This document shows positions 26,298 through 35,350 of a DNA stretch of 64,000 nt, piece after piece. The DNA comes from an uncultured Alphaproteobacteria bacterium. Its GTDB lineage: Bacteria > Pseudomonadota > Alphaproteobacteria > RF32 > CAG-239. The translations under genes and the position numbers were made by a program. Every line of letters begins with the position of its first letter. The first letter of the stretch is position 1. The notes below the pieces were generated by a model. That model did no database searches. It saw only the letters and a list, made by a program, of their open reading frames with translations, and was not told the origin of the DNA. The DNA is taken from the NCBI GenBank assembly GCA_934271715.1, contig CAKQRZ010000012.1:1-64000 (forward strand). The letters run 5' to 3'.

Positions 26298-26993
26298 ATG
26301 AATTTGAAAGATAAGCTGAAAACAATCGCCCTCGGCATGGGGCTGGGATTAACCACGATGACCGGATGCACAAATAATAAGCAGCCGGAAAAAGAGCCTG
26401 TTCAGGATATGCTGTCGGCCGAAACCAATAACGATGTAGACATGTATAACAATCCGGTGCGCCTGCATAAGGTTGAAGTTACGGTTTACAGAAACAGCAG
26501 CATGAAAGACGAAGGATATAAGCAGCTTGTATGGGGTTTGGATAATAATGAGCAAGCCGCTCTTGAACGCACCCGCGCCGGTCAGAAAACGCATTTAGAA
26601 GAATATGATTTGCCAAACGGCGACAGCTATATGGTAGAAACTTATGACGACGGCGTTTTAAAAGCCAATAACAGCCTGATTGTGATTGACCGCAAAATCA
26701 AAGTTGTCGGCGACCGGAAAAACTATGCTCTGAACCTGCAGCGCCGCGCCGATGAGCTGCAAGAACAGGCTTTGCAGAAAAAGCGCGAAAGATTAGAGCA
26801 AATCAAAGCTCAGGAGCGCGCCGGCATGCGCCGCAGCTATCCGGTAAAAACTGAGCCGGAATTTGTCAGCGATACCATTGCCGCTCCTAAAAGCAGCGAG
26901 CCTAAAGATACGCTTAAGCAAGCTGATTTACACAAACATGACAGCCTGCCGATTGATACTCTGCGCCATATAAAAGGACATGAACGCGACTAG
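26298..26993 (+). CDS. Hypothetical lipoprotein, 231 residues
   Basis: Signal with lipobox MTGC (Cys25). The mature part contains a beta-rich segment (VEVTVYRNSSMKDEGYKQLVWGLD) and then a Lys/Arg/Glu coiled-coil stretch (residues about 148-180). Strong ribosome-binding site (AGGAGAG). A terminator follows. Not recognised beyond the lipoprotein signal. Confidence 0.7.
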   Translation: MNLKDKLKTIALGMGLGLTTMTGCTNNKQPEKEPVQDMLSAETNNDVDMYNNPVRLHKVEVTVYRNSSMKDEGYKQLVWGLDNNEQAALERTRAGQKTHLEEYDLPNGDSYMVETYDDGVLKANNSLIVIDRKIKVVGDRKNYALNLQRRADELQEQALQKKRERLEQIKAQERAGMRRSYPVKTEPEFVSDTIAAPKSSEPKDTLKQADLHKHDSLPIDTLRHIKGHERD

Positions 26994-27012
26994 GCTTTTA
27001 CATAGCATTTTT

Positions 27013-27055
27013 TGATATCCCTTTGAAAATTCATTTTTAAGGGGATATTTTTTAT
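27013..27055 (+). terminator. Rho-independent terminator of the lipoprotein gene
   Basis: ATATCCCTTT/AAGGGGATAT stem (27015-27024 with 27039-27048, one wobble) followed by a T run. Confidence 0.75.
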
Positions 27056-27057
27056 AA

Positions 27058-27090
27058 TAAAAAAAGGCTTGCAGTTTTTCTGAAAGCCTT
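27058..27090 (-). terminator. Rho-independent terminator downstream of tRNA-Ala
   Basis: On the minus strand AAGGCTT, 13-nt loop, AAGCCTT, then T5, starting 11 bp after the tRNA 3' end. Confidence 0.75.
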
Positions 27091-27100
27091 ATGTTCTTAG

Positions 27101-27176
27101 TGGTGGAGCTAAGGAGGATTGAACTCCCGACCTACAGATTGCGAACCTGTCGCTCTCCCAGCTGAGCTATAGCCCC
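27101..27176 (-). tRNA. tRNA-Ala (anticodon CGC)
   Basis: A 76-nt cloverleaf with encoded CCA. Acceptor GGGGCTA/TAGCTCC contains the G3-U70 wobble that identifies alanine tRNAs. The anticodon stem ACAGG/TCTGT holds loop TTCGCAA. The D-arm reads GCTC...GAGC and the T-loop TTCAATC. Confidence 0.93.
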
Positions 27177-27338
27177 GTGAACGTTTTTATAATCAGCGCA
27201 TCTGTTCAAAAATTCAAGTATTTTTTACTGTTTTCCCCTAAAAAAATTCCATATACATCAGTTAAAATGCAAAGTAAGATTTTTTCCGCATGTAGAAAAA
27301 ATCTTACTTATAAAAAATCCTAAATGAATTTCATTTAA

Positions 27339-30300
27339 TCAGATTAGTTTTCTAATCTTGTCATATAGGCTTTGCACCAGCACATAGACCATCGGAATAA
27401 TGAACAAGCCGCCGAGTGTGCCGATGAGCATTCCGTAGAATACCGGCACGCCGATAGCTTGACGGCTGGCTGCGGCTGCGCCTCCGGCTATCACCATTGG
27501 GAACACGCCCAAAATAAAGGCCGAAGCAGTCATCAGCACCGCGCGGAAACGTTCACGCAGACCGCGTACCGCCGCATTAACCAAAGTTGCGCCTTTAGCT
27601 CGTTCATCTCGGGCAAATTCCACAATCAGAATAGCGTTTTTACTAGCCATGCCCACCAGCAAAATAATTCCCAGCTGAGAATAAATGCTGAGCGGCATAC
27701 CGCTGAAGAACAGGCCAAGCATAGCCCCGCTTACGGCAACCGACAACGAAAGCAGAACCGGAATCGGAATAATAAAGCTTTCATACTGCGCCACCAAAAA
27801 CAGATAGGCAAAAGTCAGCGACAACAGCAGCAAATAACCGATTTGCCCGTTTGTTGTTTTTTCCTGATAGCTCATGGTTGACCATTCAATAGCAAAACCT
27901 TTCGGCAGGCTGCTAATCAGTTTTTCCACCGCCGACATAGCATCGCCGGTTGAAGACCCCGGTTTCTGCACAGCCGTGATAGAAGCCGCCGGATATTGAT
28001 TATAGCGTTCAACCACACGCGGAGCCAAAACTTTGTGCAAGTCCACCAAACCGCGCAGCGGCACCATGCGCCCCAGATTATTCTGCACATAAAGCTCGTT
28101 GATGTTGTCAATATTATCGCGGTATTTCCAGTCAGACTGAATCATCACTTTATTAACCTGAGTACCGAGATTGATATCGTTAACATAAGACGAGCCCAGA
28201 TATGTTTCCAAAGTTGAAAAAATCTTGCTCATCGGGACTTTCATCGTTTCCGCTTTCACGCGGTCAATATCCAAAAAGATATTCGGGGTTTTGGCGTTGA
28301 AGGTGGTGTAAGCATACGCCACTTCCGGCAGCTGATTGATTTTGCCTAAAAAGCTTTGCAAAGCTGCGTCAAGTTTTTGGTAATCCATCGTTTGGCGTGA
28401 TTGCAAGCGGATATCCAAACCGTTTGCCGTACCTAACCCCGGAATTGCCGGCATTTCAAAAAACTGAAATTCAGCTTCCGGAAATTGCTGCATTTTAGCC
28501 CGCAGACGATTCAGGATATTGGTTGAATATTGTTCCGGACGCTTGCGCTCTTCCCAAGGCTTTAAAACGATAAACGACATAGAAACGTTTTCGCCTCTTC
28601 CGCCCATAAGTGAATAGCCGATAACATCAGAAACGTTGTCAACGTCTTTTTCTTCACGGATTAAAGCTCCGACTTTTTCAATCAGAGACATCGTACGCAG
28701 CTTTGAAGCTCCCTCCGGCAGCTGCATGCTCATAACCAAGATGCCTTGGTCTTCATCCGGAATAAACGAAGTTTGCGCTGTGGCGAATAAAATTCCGACC
28801 AAACCGAACAGCAATACCATAATTGCGAACACAACTTTCAACTTTTTCGCCAAAAAAGACACGGTGCGGGCATAAAAATGTATCACATTGTTAATCGTTT
28901 TATTAACTTCGTACCAAAATCCGGAAGTACGCGGTTTGATATTTTTAATCAACAGCGAACAAAGCGCCGGCGACAAAGTTAAAGCGTTTAATAATGAAAA
29001 CATAATTGCCGTAGCGATAGTGACAGAAAATTGCTGATAAATTTTACCGACAATACCGCCCAAGAAGCCGACCGGCACAAAAATAGCCAGCAACACGCAC
29101 GAAGTGGCAACCAGCGCGCCGGTTATTTCGCTCATAGCTTTCATGGTTGCGTCTTTGGCGTTAAGTTTTTCATTCTGCATCAAAAACACCACGCGCTCCA
29201 CCACCACAATAGCGTCGTCAACTACCGCGCCGATAGCCAGAAGCATAGCAAACAGCGTAAACATATTGATACTGTAGCCAAGAGCCAAAATCACGGCGAA
29301 TGTTCCCAAAATGGAAACTGGAATCGTCAAAGTCGGAATAAGCGTAGAATAAAAGTCCTGTAAAAAGAAATAGCAAACGCCGACCACCAATAACAAGGTT
29401 AAAAACAGCGTAAACACCACTTCTTCCACAGAAGCGTCAACATACTTTGTAGAATCGTAAGAAATGCCGTAGGTTAAACCTTGCGGAAAAAGAGCTTCCG
29501 CTTCGTGCAAAGCCTGTTTGACCGATTTCATCGTTTCCAGCGCATTGGCACCGGAAGAAAGGCTCAGCGACACCGGAACCGCGCTTTTACCGTTATACAG
29601 ACCGGAAGTAGCGTATGTTTCCTGTCCCAATTCCACAGTTGCAACGTCTTTTAAGCGCACCAATCCGCCCTGCTCGGCCGTACGGACAATAATTTCTTCA
29701 AATTCTTCGGCTGTTGACATACGGCCTTGAGTTTGCAAAGTGTAAACCATCGGATTGCTGCCTCCTGTCGGAGCCGCGCCGACTTTACCCAATGTCGGCT
29801 GATAGTTTTGACCGGAAATCGCGCTGTAAACTTCATCGGCGGTAATTTGCAGAGCCGCCATTTTATCGGCGTTCAGCCACACGCGCATGCTGAGCTGCGC
29901 CGAATACACATCAACGCTGCCCACGCCTTGAATTTTTGCCAGCATACGCTGAATATTGTTGTAAACATAATCGGCAATCTGCTTTTCATCCAAGGAATCA
30001 TCCGGCGATGAAAACACAATATAGCCCAAAATATTGGAAGATTCACGCTGTACGGAAATTCCCTGGCGCGAGACTTCTTCCGGAATTTTAGAAGTTGCCT
30101 GCTGCACGCGGTTTTGCACCTTTACCTGTGCCATATCCGGATCCACGCCGGTTTTGAAGGTGACAGTCAATTTATATGATGAATCTTCAGATGAAGAGTC
30201 CATATAAATCATATCTTCCACGCCGTTGATTTCATCTTCCAATGGAATACCGATTGTTTTGGCAATCACATCGGCGCTGGCTCCAGGGTACGAAGCGCTG

Positions 30301-30440
30301 ACTGTAATCTGCGGCGGAGTAACTTCCGGATAAAGAGCCACCGGCAGATTGAACAGCGCCAAAATTCCGACCAGCACAATCAAAATAGAAATAACAAACG
30401 AAAAACGCGGACGTTTAATAAAAAATGCTGAAAACATCAA
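27339..30440 (-). CDS. RND-family multidrug efflux permease (AcrB/HAE1 type)
   Basis: 1033 residues, twelve predicted helices and two large periplasmic loops. N-terminus FFIKRPRFSFVISILIVLVGILAL; proton-relay pair in GAVVDDAIVVVE (TM4); second-half signature GMASKNAILIVEFARD. It would work as a trimer with a periplasmic adaptor and an outer-membrane channel. The adaptor gene normally just upstream is reduced to a 3' remnant (30447-30494), so a partner must come from elsewhere if the pump works. An AGGAGG site precedes the ATG. Confidence 0.94.
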   Translation of the reverse strand: MMFSAFFIKRPRFSFVISILIVLVGILALFNLPVALYPEVTPPQITVSASYPGASADVIAKTIGIPLEDEINGVEDMIYMDSSSEDSSYKLTVTFKTGVDPDMAQVKVQNRVQQATSKIPEEVSRQGISVQRESSNILGYIVFSSPDDSLDEKQIADYVYNNIQRMLAKIQGVGSVDVYSAQLSMRVWLNADKMAALQITADEVYSAISGQNYQPTLGKVGAAPTGGSNPMVYTLQTQGRMSTAEEFEEIIVRTAEQGGLVRLKDVATVELGQETYATSGLYNGKSAVPVSLSLSSGANALETMKSVKQALHEAEALFPQGLTYGISYDSTKYVDASVEEVVFTLFLTLLLVVGVCYFFLQDFYSTLIPTLTIPVSILGTFAVILALGYSINMFTLFAMLLAIGAVVDDAIVVVERVVFLMQNEKLNAKDATMKAMSEITGALVATSCVLLAIFVPVGFLGGIVGKIYQQFSVTIATAIMFSLLNALTLSPALCSLLIKNIKPRTSGFWYEVNKTINNVIHFYARTVSFLAKKLKVVFAIMVLLFGLVGILFATAQTSFIPDEDQGILVMSMQLPEGASKLRTMSLIEKVGALIREEKDVDNVSDVIGYSLMGGRGENVSMSFIVLKPWEERKRPEQYSTNILNRLRAKMQQFPEAEFQFFEMPAIPGLGTANGLDIRLQSRQTMDYQKLDAALQSFLGKINQLPEVAYAYTTFNAKTPNIFLDIDRVKAETMKVPMSKIFSTLETYLGSSYVNDINLGTQVNKVMIQSDWKYRDNIDNINELYVQNNLGRMVPLRGLVDLHKVLAPRVVERYNQYPAASITAVQKPGSSTGDAMSAVEKLISSLPKGFAIEWSTMSYQEKTTNGQIGYLLLLSLTFAYLFLVAQYESFIIPIPVLLSLSVAVSGAMLGLFFSGMPLSIYSQLGIILLVGMASKNAILIVEFARDERAKGATLVNAAVRGLRERFRAVLMTASAFILGVFPMVIAGGAAAASRQAIGVPVFYGMLIGTLGGLFIIPMVYVLVQSLYDKIRKLI

Positions 30441-30446
30441 TACCTC

Positions 30447-30494
30447 CTACTTGCCAGCGCTGACAAAAATCGGATTAACTTCGGCGCCGGTCCG
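30447..30494 (-). pseudogene. 3' remnant of an RND periplasmic adaptor (MFP) gene
   Basis: On the minus strand, immediately before the permease, the frame reads GAEVNPIFVSAGK then TAG. That is a plausible adaptor C-terminus, and the stop is followed by the permease ribosome-binding site. Upstream of about 30494 the sequence becomes the antisense of a pilin gene, so the rest of the adaptor is gone at this junction. Confidence 0.6.
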
Positions 30495-30908
30495 GGAATT
30501 GCCGAATTTATAAAAGCATCAAATTTAGTGCCGGAAACCTGGAGAAAGAAAAGCGGCGATTATTATCTGGTTGACAGCAATGGTTTCAATTTACGCACAC
30601 TATTGAGCAATAAAAGATATTTATTGGAATTATATTTAGAAGTATATCAAAAAGAAGGGTATGCCACTCGCTCTTTTTCCGGTCAATTATGCACGGCAAT
30701 GTTTAGAGATGTGTTTAAACCGCTGCAGGGAACAATGTTTAATGCATGGGTACGAGCATCCAAAGGAACCGCCGTTAAATATTATGGCGAAAAATTCTGC
30801 CATAAAAACGGCAGGCAATGTCTGAGCCAGCTTACTCTGGCAGATATAAACGCCGCTTGCGACGGCTGCAAAGGCTCTGCTGGCTGTTATATCAATATTG
30901 AATTTTAA
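30495..30908 (+). pseudogene. 5'-truncated pilin-family gene
   Basis: The open frame GIAEFIKASNLVPETW... onward matches the middle and end of the family: NLVPETW, LCTAMFRDVFKPLQG, YGEKFCHKNGRQCLSQLTLADI, CDGC and GCYINIEF at the stop. The leader, prepilin site, membrane helix and first part of the body are missing. A GTG at 30528 could start an internal product, but without the helix it could not behave as a pilin. It converges on the next pilin gene, with stops 4 bp overlapped. Confidence 0.75.
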
Positions 30909-31615
30909 AAATTAACAGTAATATGGCAAGGCGCCGTATTGTCCGTGCAAGAATTGCAAATTTGTTTCACTTTAGTAAAATTCAAGTCCTTCAGGCATGG
31001 GGTATTTTCTGTACCGCAATAGGCATCGCCAAAATAAATTGTACTCTCATCCGGATAAATACGTCCTCTTTTTAATGCGCCATGCAGCGGAATAATAATG
31101 GTCTTAAACAACTCAAAACACAATTTATTATTAAAGCTCTCGACCACATCGGCAGCGCTCCCCAATGAATAGTCAATAACAATCCCGTTATATGATTCCG
31201 ATTGATTTACTCTGTAATACGATGTAAGCCAATTTCCCATGCTATCTGTAAGATAGTTGGCGTTGGGATGCTTCCAAGTATTTGGCACTAAATTCAAGGA
31301 ATATACAATATCTGCAAGATGATCAACGTTATTTTGAAAATTTGCACCTTTGGCAAGACTGTCTTTATGCTCCATTAAATTAAAAATCAACATATTAAAA
31401 TCATCAACAATTTTATTGACCTTAAACTTTTCCATCGCTTTGGAGTAGCCTGCGATGCCGCCAACGCTTAGCACTCCGATAATGGCTAAAACTCCGAGCA
31501 TTTCTATCATGGAACGCCCAGCAGAGCAAAGGTCATTGCGAGGAGTGTAACGCCGAAGCAATCCATACTCCGCTCCCCTGTTCTTTCCTATTAAAAATTC
31601 TCTGCTCTTCAACAT
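30905..31615 (-). CDS. Type IV pilin-like protein, MLKS-leader type
   Basis: 236 residues. The 33-residue leader MLKSREFLIGKNRG carries a short in-frame repeat (LLRRYTPRNDL), then G|RSMIEMLGVLAIIGVL with Glu at +5, GYSKAMEKFKVNK, a variable body and the Cys-rich C-terminus (GDAYCGTENTPCLKDLNFTKV, CNSC, CHITVNF). The frame is intact. An AGGAG site precedes the ATG; the shared inverted-repeat element begins 17 bp upstream. Divergently paired with the plus-strand pilin gene at 31908. Confidence 0.85.
   Translation of the reverse strand: MLKSREFLIGKNRGAEYGLLRRYTPRNDLCSAGRSMIEMLGVLAIIGVLSVGGIAGYSKAMEKFKVNKIVDDFNMLIFNLMEHKDSLAKGANFQNNVDHLADIVYSLNLVPNTWKHPNANYLTDSMGNWLTSYYRVNQSESYNGIVIDYSLGSAADVVESFNNKLCFELFKTIIIPLHGALKRGRIYPDESTIYFGDAYCGTENTPCLKDLNFTKVKQICNSCTDNTAPCHITVNF
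31531..31564 (-). repeat. Short palindromic repeat R3 in pilin leader
   Basis: Variant of the element GATTGCTTCG...CGCAATGAC, read in frame as LLRRYTPRND. Confidence 0.6.
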
Positions 31616-31631
31616 CTTATTACTCCTATTA

Positions 31632-31807
31632 TGTGTAAAAAAAACGACCGTTATTTTTACACATTCAAAACAAGACGCTGAAAATTCTCACAAAACCGCA
31701 AAAAACATCGCAAATATAAAAATTTATTGCATTTCTTAACAACCTCTGTTACATTACTAAAAACAGCCTAAAAACTGTCCCTTTTAAACGGTCGTTTTTT
31801 TTACACA
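31632..31807. repeat. Inverted-repeat regulatory element, copy 2 (arms 134 bp apart)
   Basis: Perfect 21-bp inverted arms at 31632-31652 (TGTGT, eight A, CGACCGTT) and 31787-31807, with 134 bp between. It lies between the divergent pilin genes. The left arm also forms a local palindrome with GTGTAAAAA/TTTTTACAC (31633-31662) in the 5' leader of the minus-strand gene. Confidence 0.88.
31727..31755 (+). promoter_or_regulatory. Promoter inside inverted-repeat element 2
   Basis: -35 TTGCAT, 17 bp, -10 TACATT, pointing right. It lies wholly between the arms, so its direction would flip if the element inverted. Confidence 0.6.
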
Positions 31808-31839
31808 CTTCCGCCTCTTCCAACGCTTTGATTTTACGG

Positions 31840-31869
31840 TTGACTTATGGAGTGAGGCTGGTGTAGAAT
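31840..31869 (+). promoter_or_regulatory. Promoter of the plus-strand pilin gene
   Basis: -35 TTGACT, 18 bp, -10 TAGAAT, outside the inverted repeat and 38 bp before the leader ATG. An identical arrangement is found at 60863-60892. Confidence 0.7.
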
Positions 31870-31907
31870 AAACGCTGTAAATTAACTTAATTTTAGAGGA
31901 AAGAAAG

Positions 31908-32808
31908 ATGAAAAATAAGCTATTCAAAGGTCTCTCTCTCTCTCTCTGCAAATACTAAGCATCTGATTAAAGGCGCATTTTTTGCCGCTCAGCGTGTTTT
32001 TGCAGAGTTCGGCGAAAAAAATCACACATTCGGAAATAACACATTATGCGTTGCCGTTGGCAACAAAGTCATAGATACTCGTCTGCCACAGCCAGTAGGG
32101 TGTGGTGACAAGTATGACGTTTCTGGTTTGGGTTCTGGATTGCTTCGCGTTGCTCGCAATGACGTCTGCAGCGTGGGACGCTCTATGATTGAAATGCTGG
32201 GCGTATTGGCGATAGTCGGAGTGCTGAGCGTGGGCGGCATCGCGGGCTACTCCAAAGCGATGCAAAAGTATAAAATAAATAAAATGCTTGATGATTATAC
32301 TATGCTTATCACAAATATTTTAGAGCATCTGGACGAGCTTGAACATGTCAGTAAAAATAATTCTTCCCAAATAGGATTGGTCGATGTTTTACAAGCTTCC
32401 GGTATCATTCCGCCAAGCTGGAAAAAAATGAATAGTCTTCAAATATGGGATTCCAACGGTAATTTACTCTCTTTCTATTCCTCTTTCGTCAGTTTTTCTT
32501 TTATCATAAATATAGGAGGACATAGTGTTGATTTGCAAGGAACGGAAATCGCCGGAGGCTTTTCCCAAGATATTTGCTTAACCTTATTCAAAGACCTGAT
32601 AAAACCTCTACACTATCCAATTGCATCAATTTTGATATATGGCAAGAAAGGCTATTTCGGCGCTTACGGAGATGCTTTTTGTGACGATGATATAAAAAAA
32701 TGCCTTAGCAATCTAACTCTCAGCGAGATGAAACAGGCTTGTGAAATATGCAACGACAACACTTATTGTGAGATGAAACTTAGATTTTTTTCGACCGTAT
32801 CCAGATAA
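31908..32808 (+). CDS. Phase-variable pilin-like gene, (CT)8, frame OFF here
   Basis: ATG 31908 has an AGAGGAAAG site and encodes MKNKLFKG, then a (CT)8 tract at 31932-31947. As sequenced, translation stops after 16 codons. The pilin frame (codon phase of 31948) is open from the tract to the end: leader repeats, G|RSMIEMLGVLAIVGVL at 32176, GYSKAMQKYKINK and a Cys-rich C-terminus (GDAFCDDDIKKCLSNLTLSEM, CEIC). One more CT, or two fewer, would fuse leader and pilin with a leader of about 91 residues. Weak expression from internal starts such as TTG 32128 is possible. Confidence 0.75.
31932..31947 (+). repeat. (CT)8 dinucleotide tract in the pilin leader
   Basis: Eight CT units immediately after the GGT codon of MKNKLFKG. 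Only multiples of three units keep the leader in frame with the pilin. Confidence 0.92.
32048..32126 (+). repeat. Repeat family R2 in pilin leader
   Basis: About 79 bp, read in frame as VAVGNKVIDTRLPQPVGCGD. Copies at 60408-60485 and 61344-61420. Confidence 0.75.
32137..32163 (+). repeat. Short palindromic repeat R3 in pilin leader
   Basis: GGATTGCTTCG ... CTCGCAATGAC, read as GLLRVARND. This type of element recurs at 49028-49054, 49311-49337 and 61433-61460. Confidence 0.7.
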
Positions 32809-32861
32809 CTATATACATTACATGTTATTTATGTAGTTTGCTCGCTGTTTCATTTTTTACT

Positions 32862-32900
32862 AAAACCCCGCCGGAAGGGTAAAACCTGCGGCGGGGTAAA
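32862..32900. terminator. Rho-independent terminator downstream of pgk
   Basis: Strong stem CCCCGCCG/CGGCGGGG (32866-32873 with 32889-32896) flanked by A/T runs; also closes the plus-strand pilin gene. Confidence 0.8.
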
Positions 32901-32916
32901 AAATCAAAAATTATGA

Positions 32917-34125
32917 TTATTTTTTCATAATCACAACACCTGGCAATTCCTTGCCTTCCATCCATTCAAGGAAAGCACCGCCTGCGGTTGAAACGTATGT
33001 GAATTTTGTATCAACACCGGCATTTGCCAAAGCAGAAACCGTATCACCGCCACCGGCAACAGATGTTAATTTGCCAGCTTCAGTCAAAGCAGCAGCGTGT
33101 TGAGCTACTTTGTTGGTAGCGTTATCAAAAGGCTTCAATTCAAATGCGCCCAACGGGCCGTTCCAAACCAAAGTTTTGCATTCATCAAGCTTTTTGTTGA
33201 TGTTTTCAATAGATTTTTTACCAACATCGAGCAATGTGCCGTCAGCCGGAATTTTATCCAAATCATAAGTTGCGTGTTCAGCGTTTGCGGCAAATTCTTT
33301 AGCCGAAACAATATCAGACGGCAAAATGATTTCGCAGTTATTTGCTTTTGCAGTAGCCAAAATTTCTTTAGCTGTGTCGAGCATATCCATTTGCACCAAT
33401 GAGTTCTTTTCATTGATAGCGTCTACGCCCTGAACTTTCAAGAAAGTATGAGCCATACCGCCGGCAATAACCAATTTATCTACTTTTTTAACCAAGTTGT
33501 TCAACAAATCCAATTTGGTAGAAACTTTAGAACCGCCGACAATAGCCATCAACGGGCGTTTCGGGTCGTTCAAACCTGTGGTCAAAGCGTTTACTTCTTC
33601 AGCCATCAACAAGCCCATTGCAGACGGACGCAATTTAGCGGCAGCCACAATAGAAGCGTGAGCGCGGTGAGCTGTTGAGAAGGCGTCAGAAACATAAACA
33701 TCAGCCGGTTTAACCAATTCTGCAGCCCAAGCTTCATCGCCTTTTTTCTCTTCATTGTAGTAACGCAAGTTTTCCAATAACAAAACTTCGTCAGCTTTCA
33801 TAGCTTTAACGGCGTCGGCAACTTTTTCGCCGATACAATCGTCAACAAACACAACATGTTTGCCCAAAGCTTTTTCCAATTCCGGAGCAACGTGGCTCAA
33901 AGAATTTTTAACATCGCCCTTGCCTTCCGGACGGCCAAAGTGAGAAATAACCACAACTTTTGCGCCTTTTTCCATCAACAATTTAATGGTTGGAACAGTG
34001 CGGTCAATACGAGCTGTGTTGGTTACGTGGAAATTTTCATCCATAGGCACATTCAAATCGGCGCGCAACATAACAACTTTGCCGTTCAAATTACCTAAAT
34101 CTTCAATAGTTTTATATCCTTGCAT
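32917..34125 (-). CDS. pgk: Phosphoglycerate kinase
   Basis: 402 residues. Makes ATP and 3-phosphoglycerate from 1,3-bisphosphoglycerate in glycolysis. N-terminal MLRADLNVPMD, substrate-binding SHFGRPEGK, LLENLRYYNEEKKGD, hinge region and nucleotide-binding VAGGGDTVSAL at the C-terminus. Downstream of gap on the same strand with a 97-bp gap, a usual glycolytic pair. Confidence 0.96.
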   Translation of the reverse strand: MQGYKTIEDLGNLNGKVVMLRADLNVPMDENFHVTNTARIDRTVPTIKLLMEKGAKVVVISHFGRPEGKGDVKNSLSHVAPELEKALGKHVVFVDDCIGEKVADAVKAMKADEVLLLENLRYYNEEKKGDEAWAAELVKPADVYVSDAFSTAHRAHASIVAAAKLRPSAMGLLMAEEVNALTTGLNDPKRPLMAIVGGSKVSTKLDLLNNLVKKVDKLVIAGGMAHTFLKVQGVDAINEKNSLVQMDMLDTAKEILATAKANNCEIILPSDIVSAKEFAANAEHATYDLDKIPADGTLLDVGKKSIENINKKLDECKTLVWNGPLGAFELKPFDNATNKVAQHAAALTEAGKLTSVAGGGDTVSALANAGVDTKFTYVSTAGGAFLEWMEGKELPGVVIMKK

Positions 34126-34222
34126 TGTTTTTCCTTACATATTCATAAAAAACTCTCCCCGCCCAAGCCAAAAGCAGCAGCACTAAGCCAACCGCTTTTC
34201 GCCTGAAACGGGGAACAAAAAA

Positions 34223-35230
34223 TTAGCCGTTTACTTTAGCCATGTGGGCAATCAAATCCAAAACTTTGTTTGAATAACCCCATTCGTTGTCGTACCAGCT
34301 GATTACTTTTACGAAAGTATCTGTCAATTGAATACCGGCTTTGGCATCAAAGATAGATGTGTGAGAATCGCCCAAGAAATCAGAAGAAACAACTGCATCT
34401 TCAGTGTAGCCCAAAATGCCTTTCAATTCGCCTTCAGAAGCTTTCTTCATAGCAGCGCAAATTTCTTCATAAGTGGCAGGTTTAGCCAGGTTGGCTGTCA
34501 AGTCTACAACAGAAACGTCCAAAGTCGGAACACGCATAGACATACCAGTCAATTTGCCGTTCAAAGCCGGAATAACTTTACCAACAGCTTTTGCAGCACC
34601 GGTAGAAGAAGGGATAATGTTGCCAGAAGCAGCACGACCGCCTCTCCAATCTTTTACAGACGGACCATCAACGGTTTTTTGAGTAGCAGTTGTAGAGTGA
34701 ACAGTTGTCATCAAACCATCTTTAATGCCGAATGTGTCGTTCAAAACTTTAGCAATTGGTGCCAAGCAGTTTGTGGTGCAAGATGCGTTAGAAACAAACT
34801 GAGTGCCTTTAACATAAGAATCGGTGTTTACGCCGCAAACAAACATCGGAGTGTCATCTTTAGAAGGTGCAGACATAACAACATATTTAGCACCGGCGTC
34901 AATGTGACCTTGAGATTTTTCTTTTGTCAGGAACAAACCTGTAGATTCTACAACATAATCAGCGTTGATGTCGCCCCATTTCAAATCAGCAGGGTTCTTT
35001 TCTGCAGTAACGCGGATAGCTTTGCCGTTTACAACCAATTTACCGTCTTTAACTTCAACAGTACCGTTGAAACGACCGTGCATTGTGTCATATTTCAGCA
35101 TATAAGCCATATAATCAACATCAATCAAATCGTTAATGCCAACGATTTCAATATCATTTCTTGCCTGAGCAGCGCGGAAAACCAAACGGCCGATACGACC
35201 GAATCCATTAATACCAACGCGAACAACCAT
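34223..35230 (-). CDS. gap: Glyceraldehyde-3-phosphate dehydrogenase
   Basis: 335 residues, type I NAD-dependent. Rossmann GINGFGRIGRLVFRA, catalytic Cys151 in SNASCTTNCLAP, base His in TTVHSTTATQ, and the C-terminal SWYDNEWGYS. Paired with pgk. Confidence 0.96.
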   Translation of the reverse strand: MVVRVGINGFGRIGRLVFRAAQARNDIEIVGINDLIDVDYMAYMLKYDTMHGRFNGTVEVKDGKLVVNGKAIRVTAEKNPADLKWGDINADYVVESTGLFLTKEKSQGHIDAGAKYVVMSAPSKDDTPMFVCGVNTDSYVKGTQFVSNASCTTNCLAPIAKVLNDTFGIKDGLMTTVHSTTATQKTVDGPSVKDWRGGRAASGNIIPSSTGAAKAVGKVIPALNGKLTGMSMRVPTLDVSVVDLTANLAKPATYEEICAAMKKASEGELKGILGYTEDAVVSSDFLGDSHTSIFDAKAGIQLTDTFVKVISWYDNEWGYSNKVLDLIAHMAKVNG

Positions 35231-35350
35231 ATTATTATTCTCCTAAGTCAAATTGTTGTGCGGACAGCCCCGCACGGGCATATAGTTTCAAAAACTGGGC
35301 TTAATTTAGCATTAAAGATGAAATTTTCAAGTAAAATTTTCATCTAACAC

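Noticed and set aside
31632..31807. Reading the inverted-repeat element as an insertion sequence or transposon
   Set aside because: No transposase frame fits in 134 bp and I see no flanking target duplication; its fixed position between divergent pilin promoters favours a regulatory or invertible element, though a MITE origin cannot be excluded.
31908..32808. Programmed ribosomal frameshifting instead of phase variation at the CT tracts
   Set aside because: CT repeats are not a canonical slippery heptamer and the three loci would need different shifts (n = 7 versus n = 8), which fits variable tract length better than a programmed shift.
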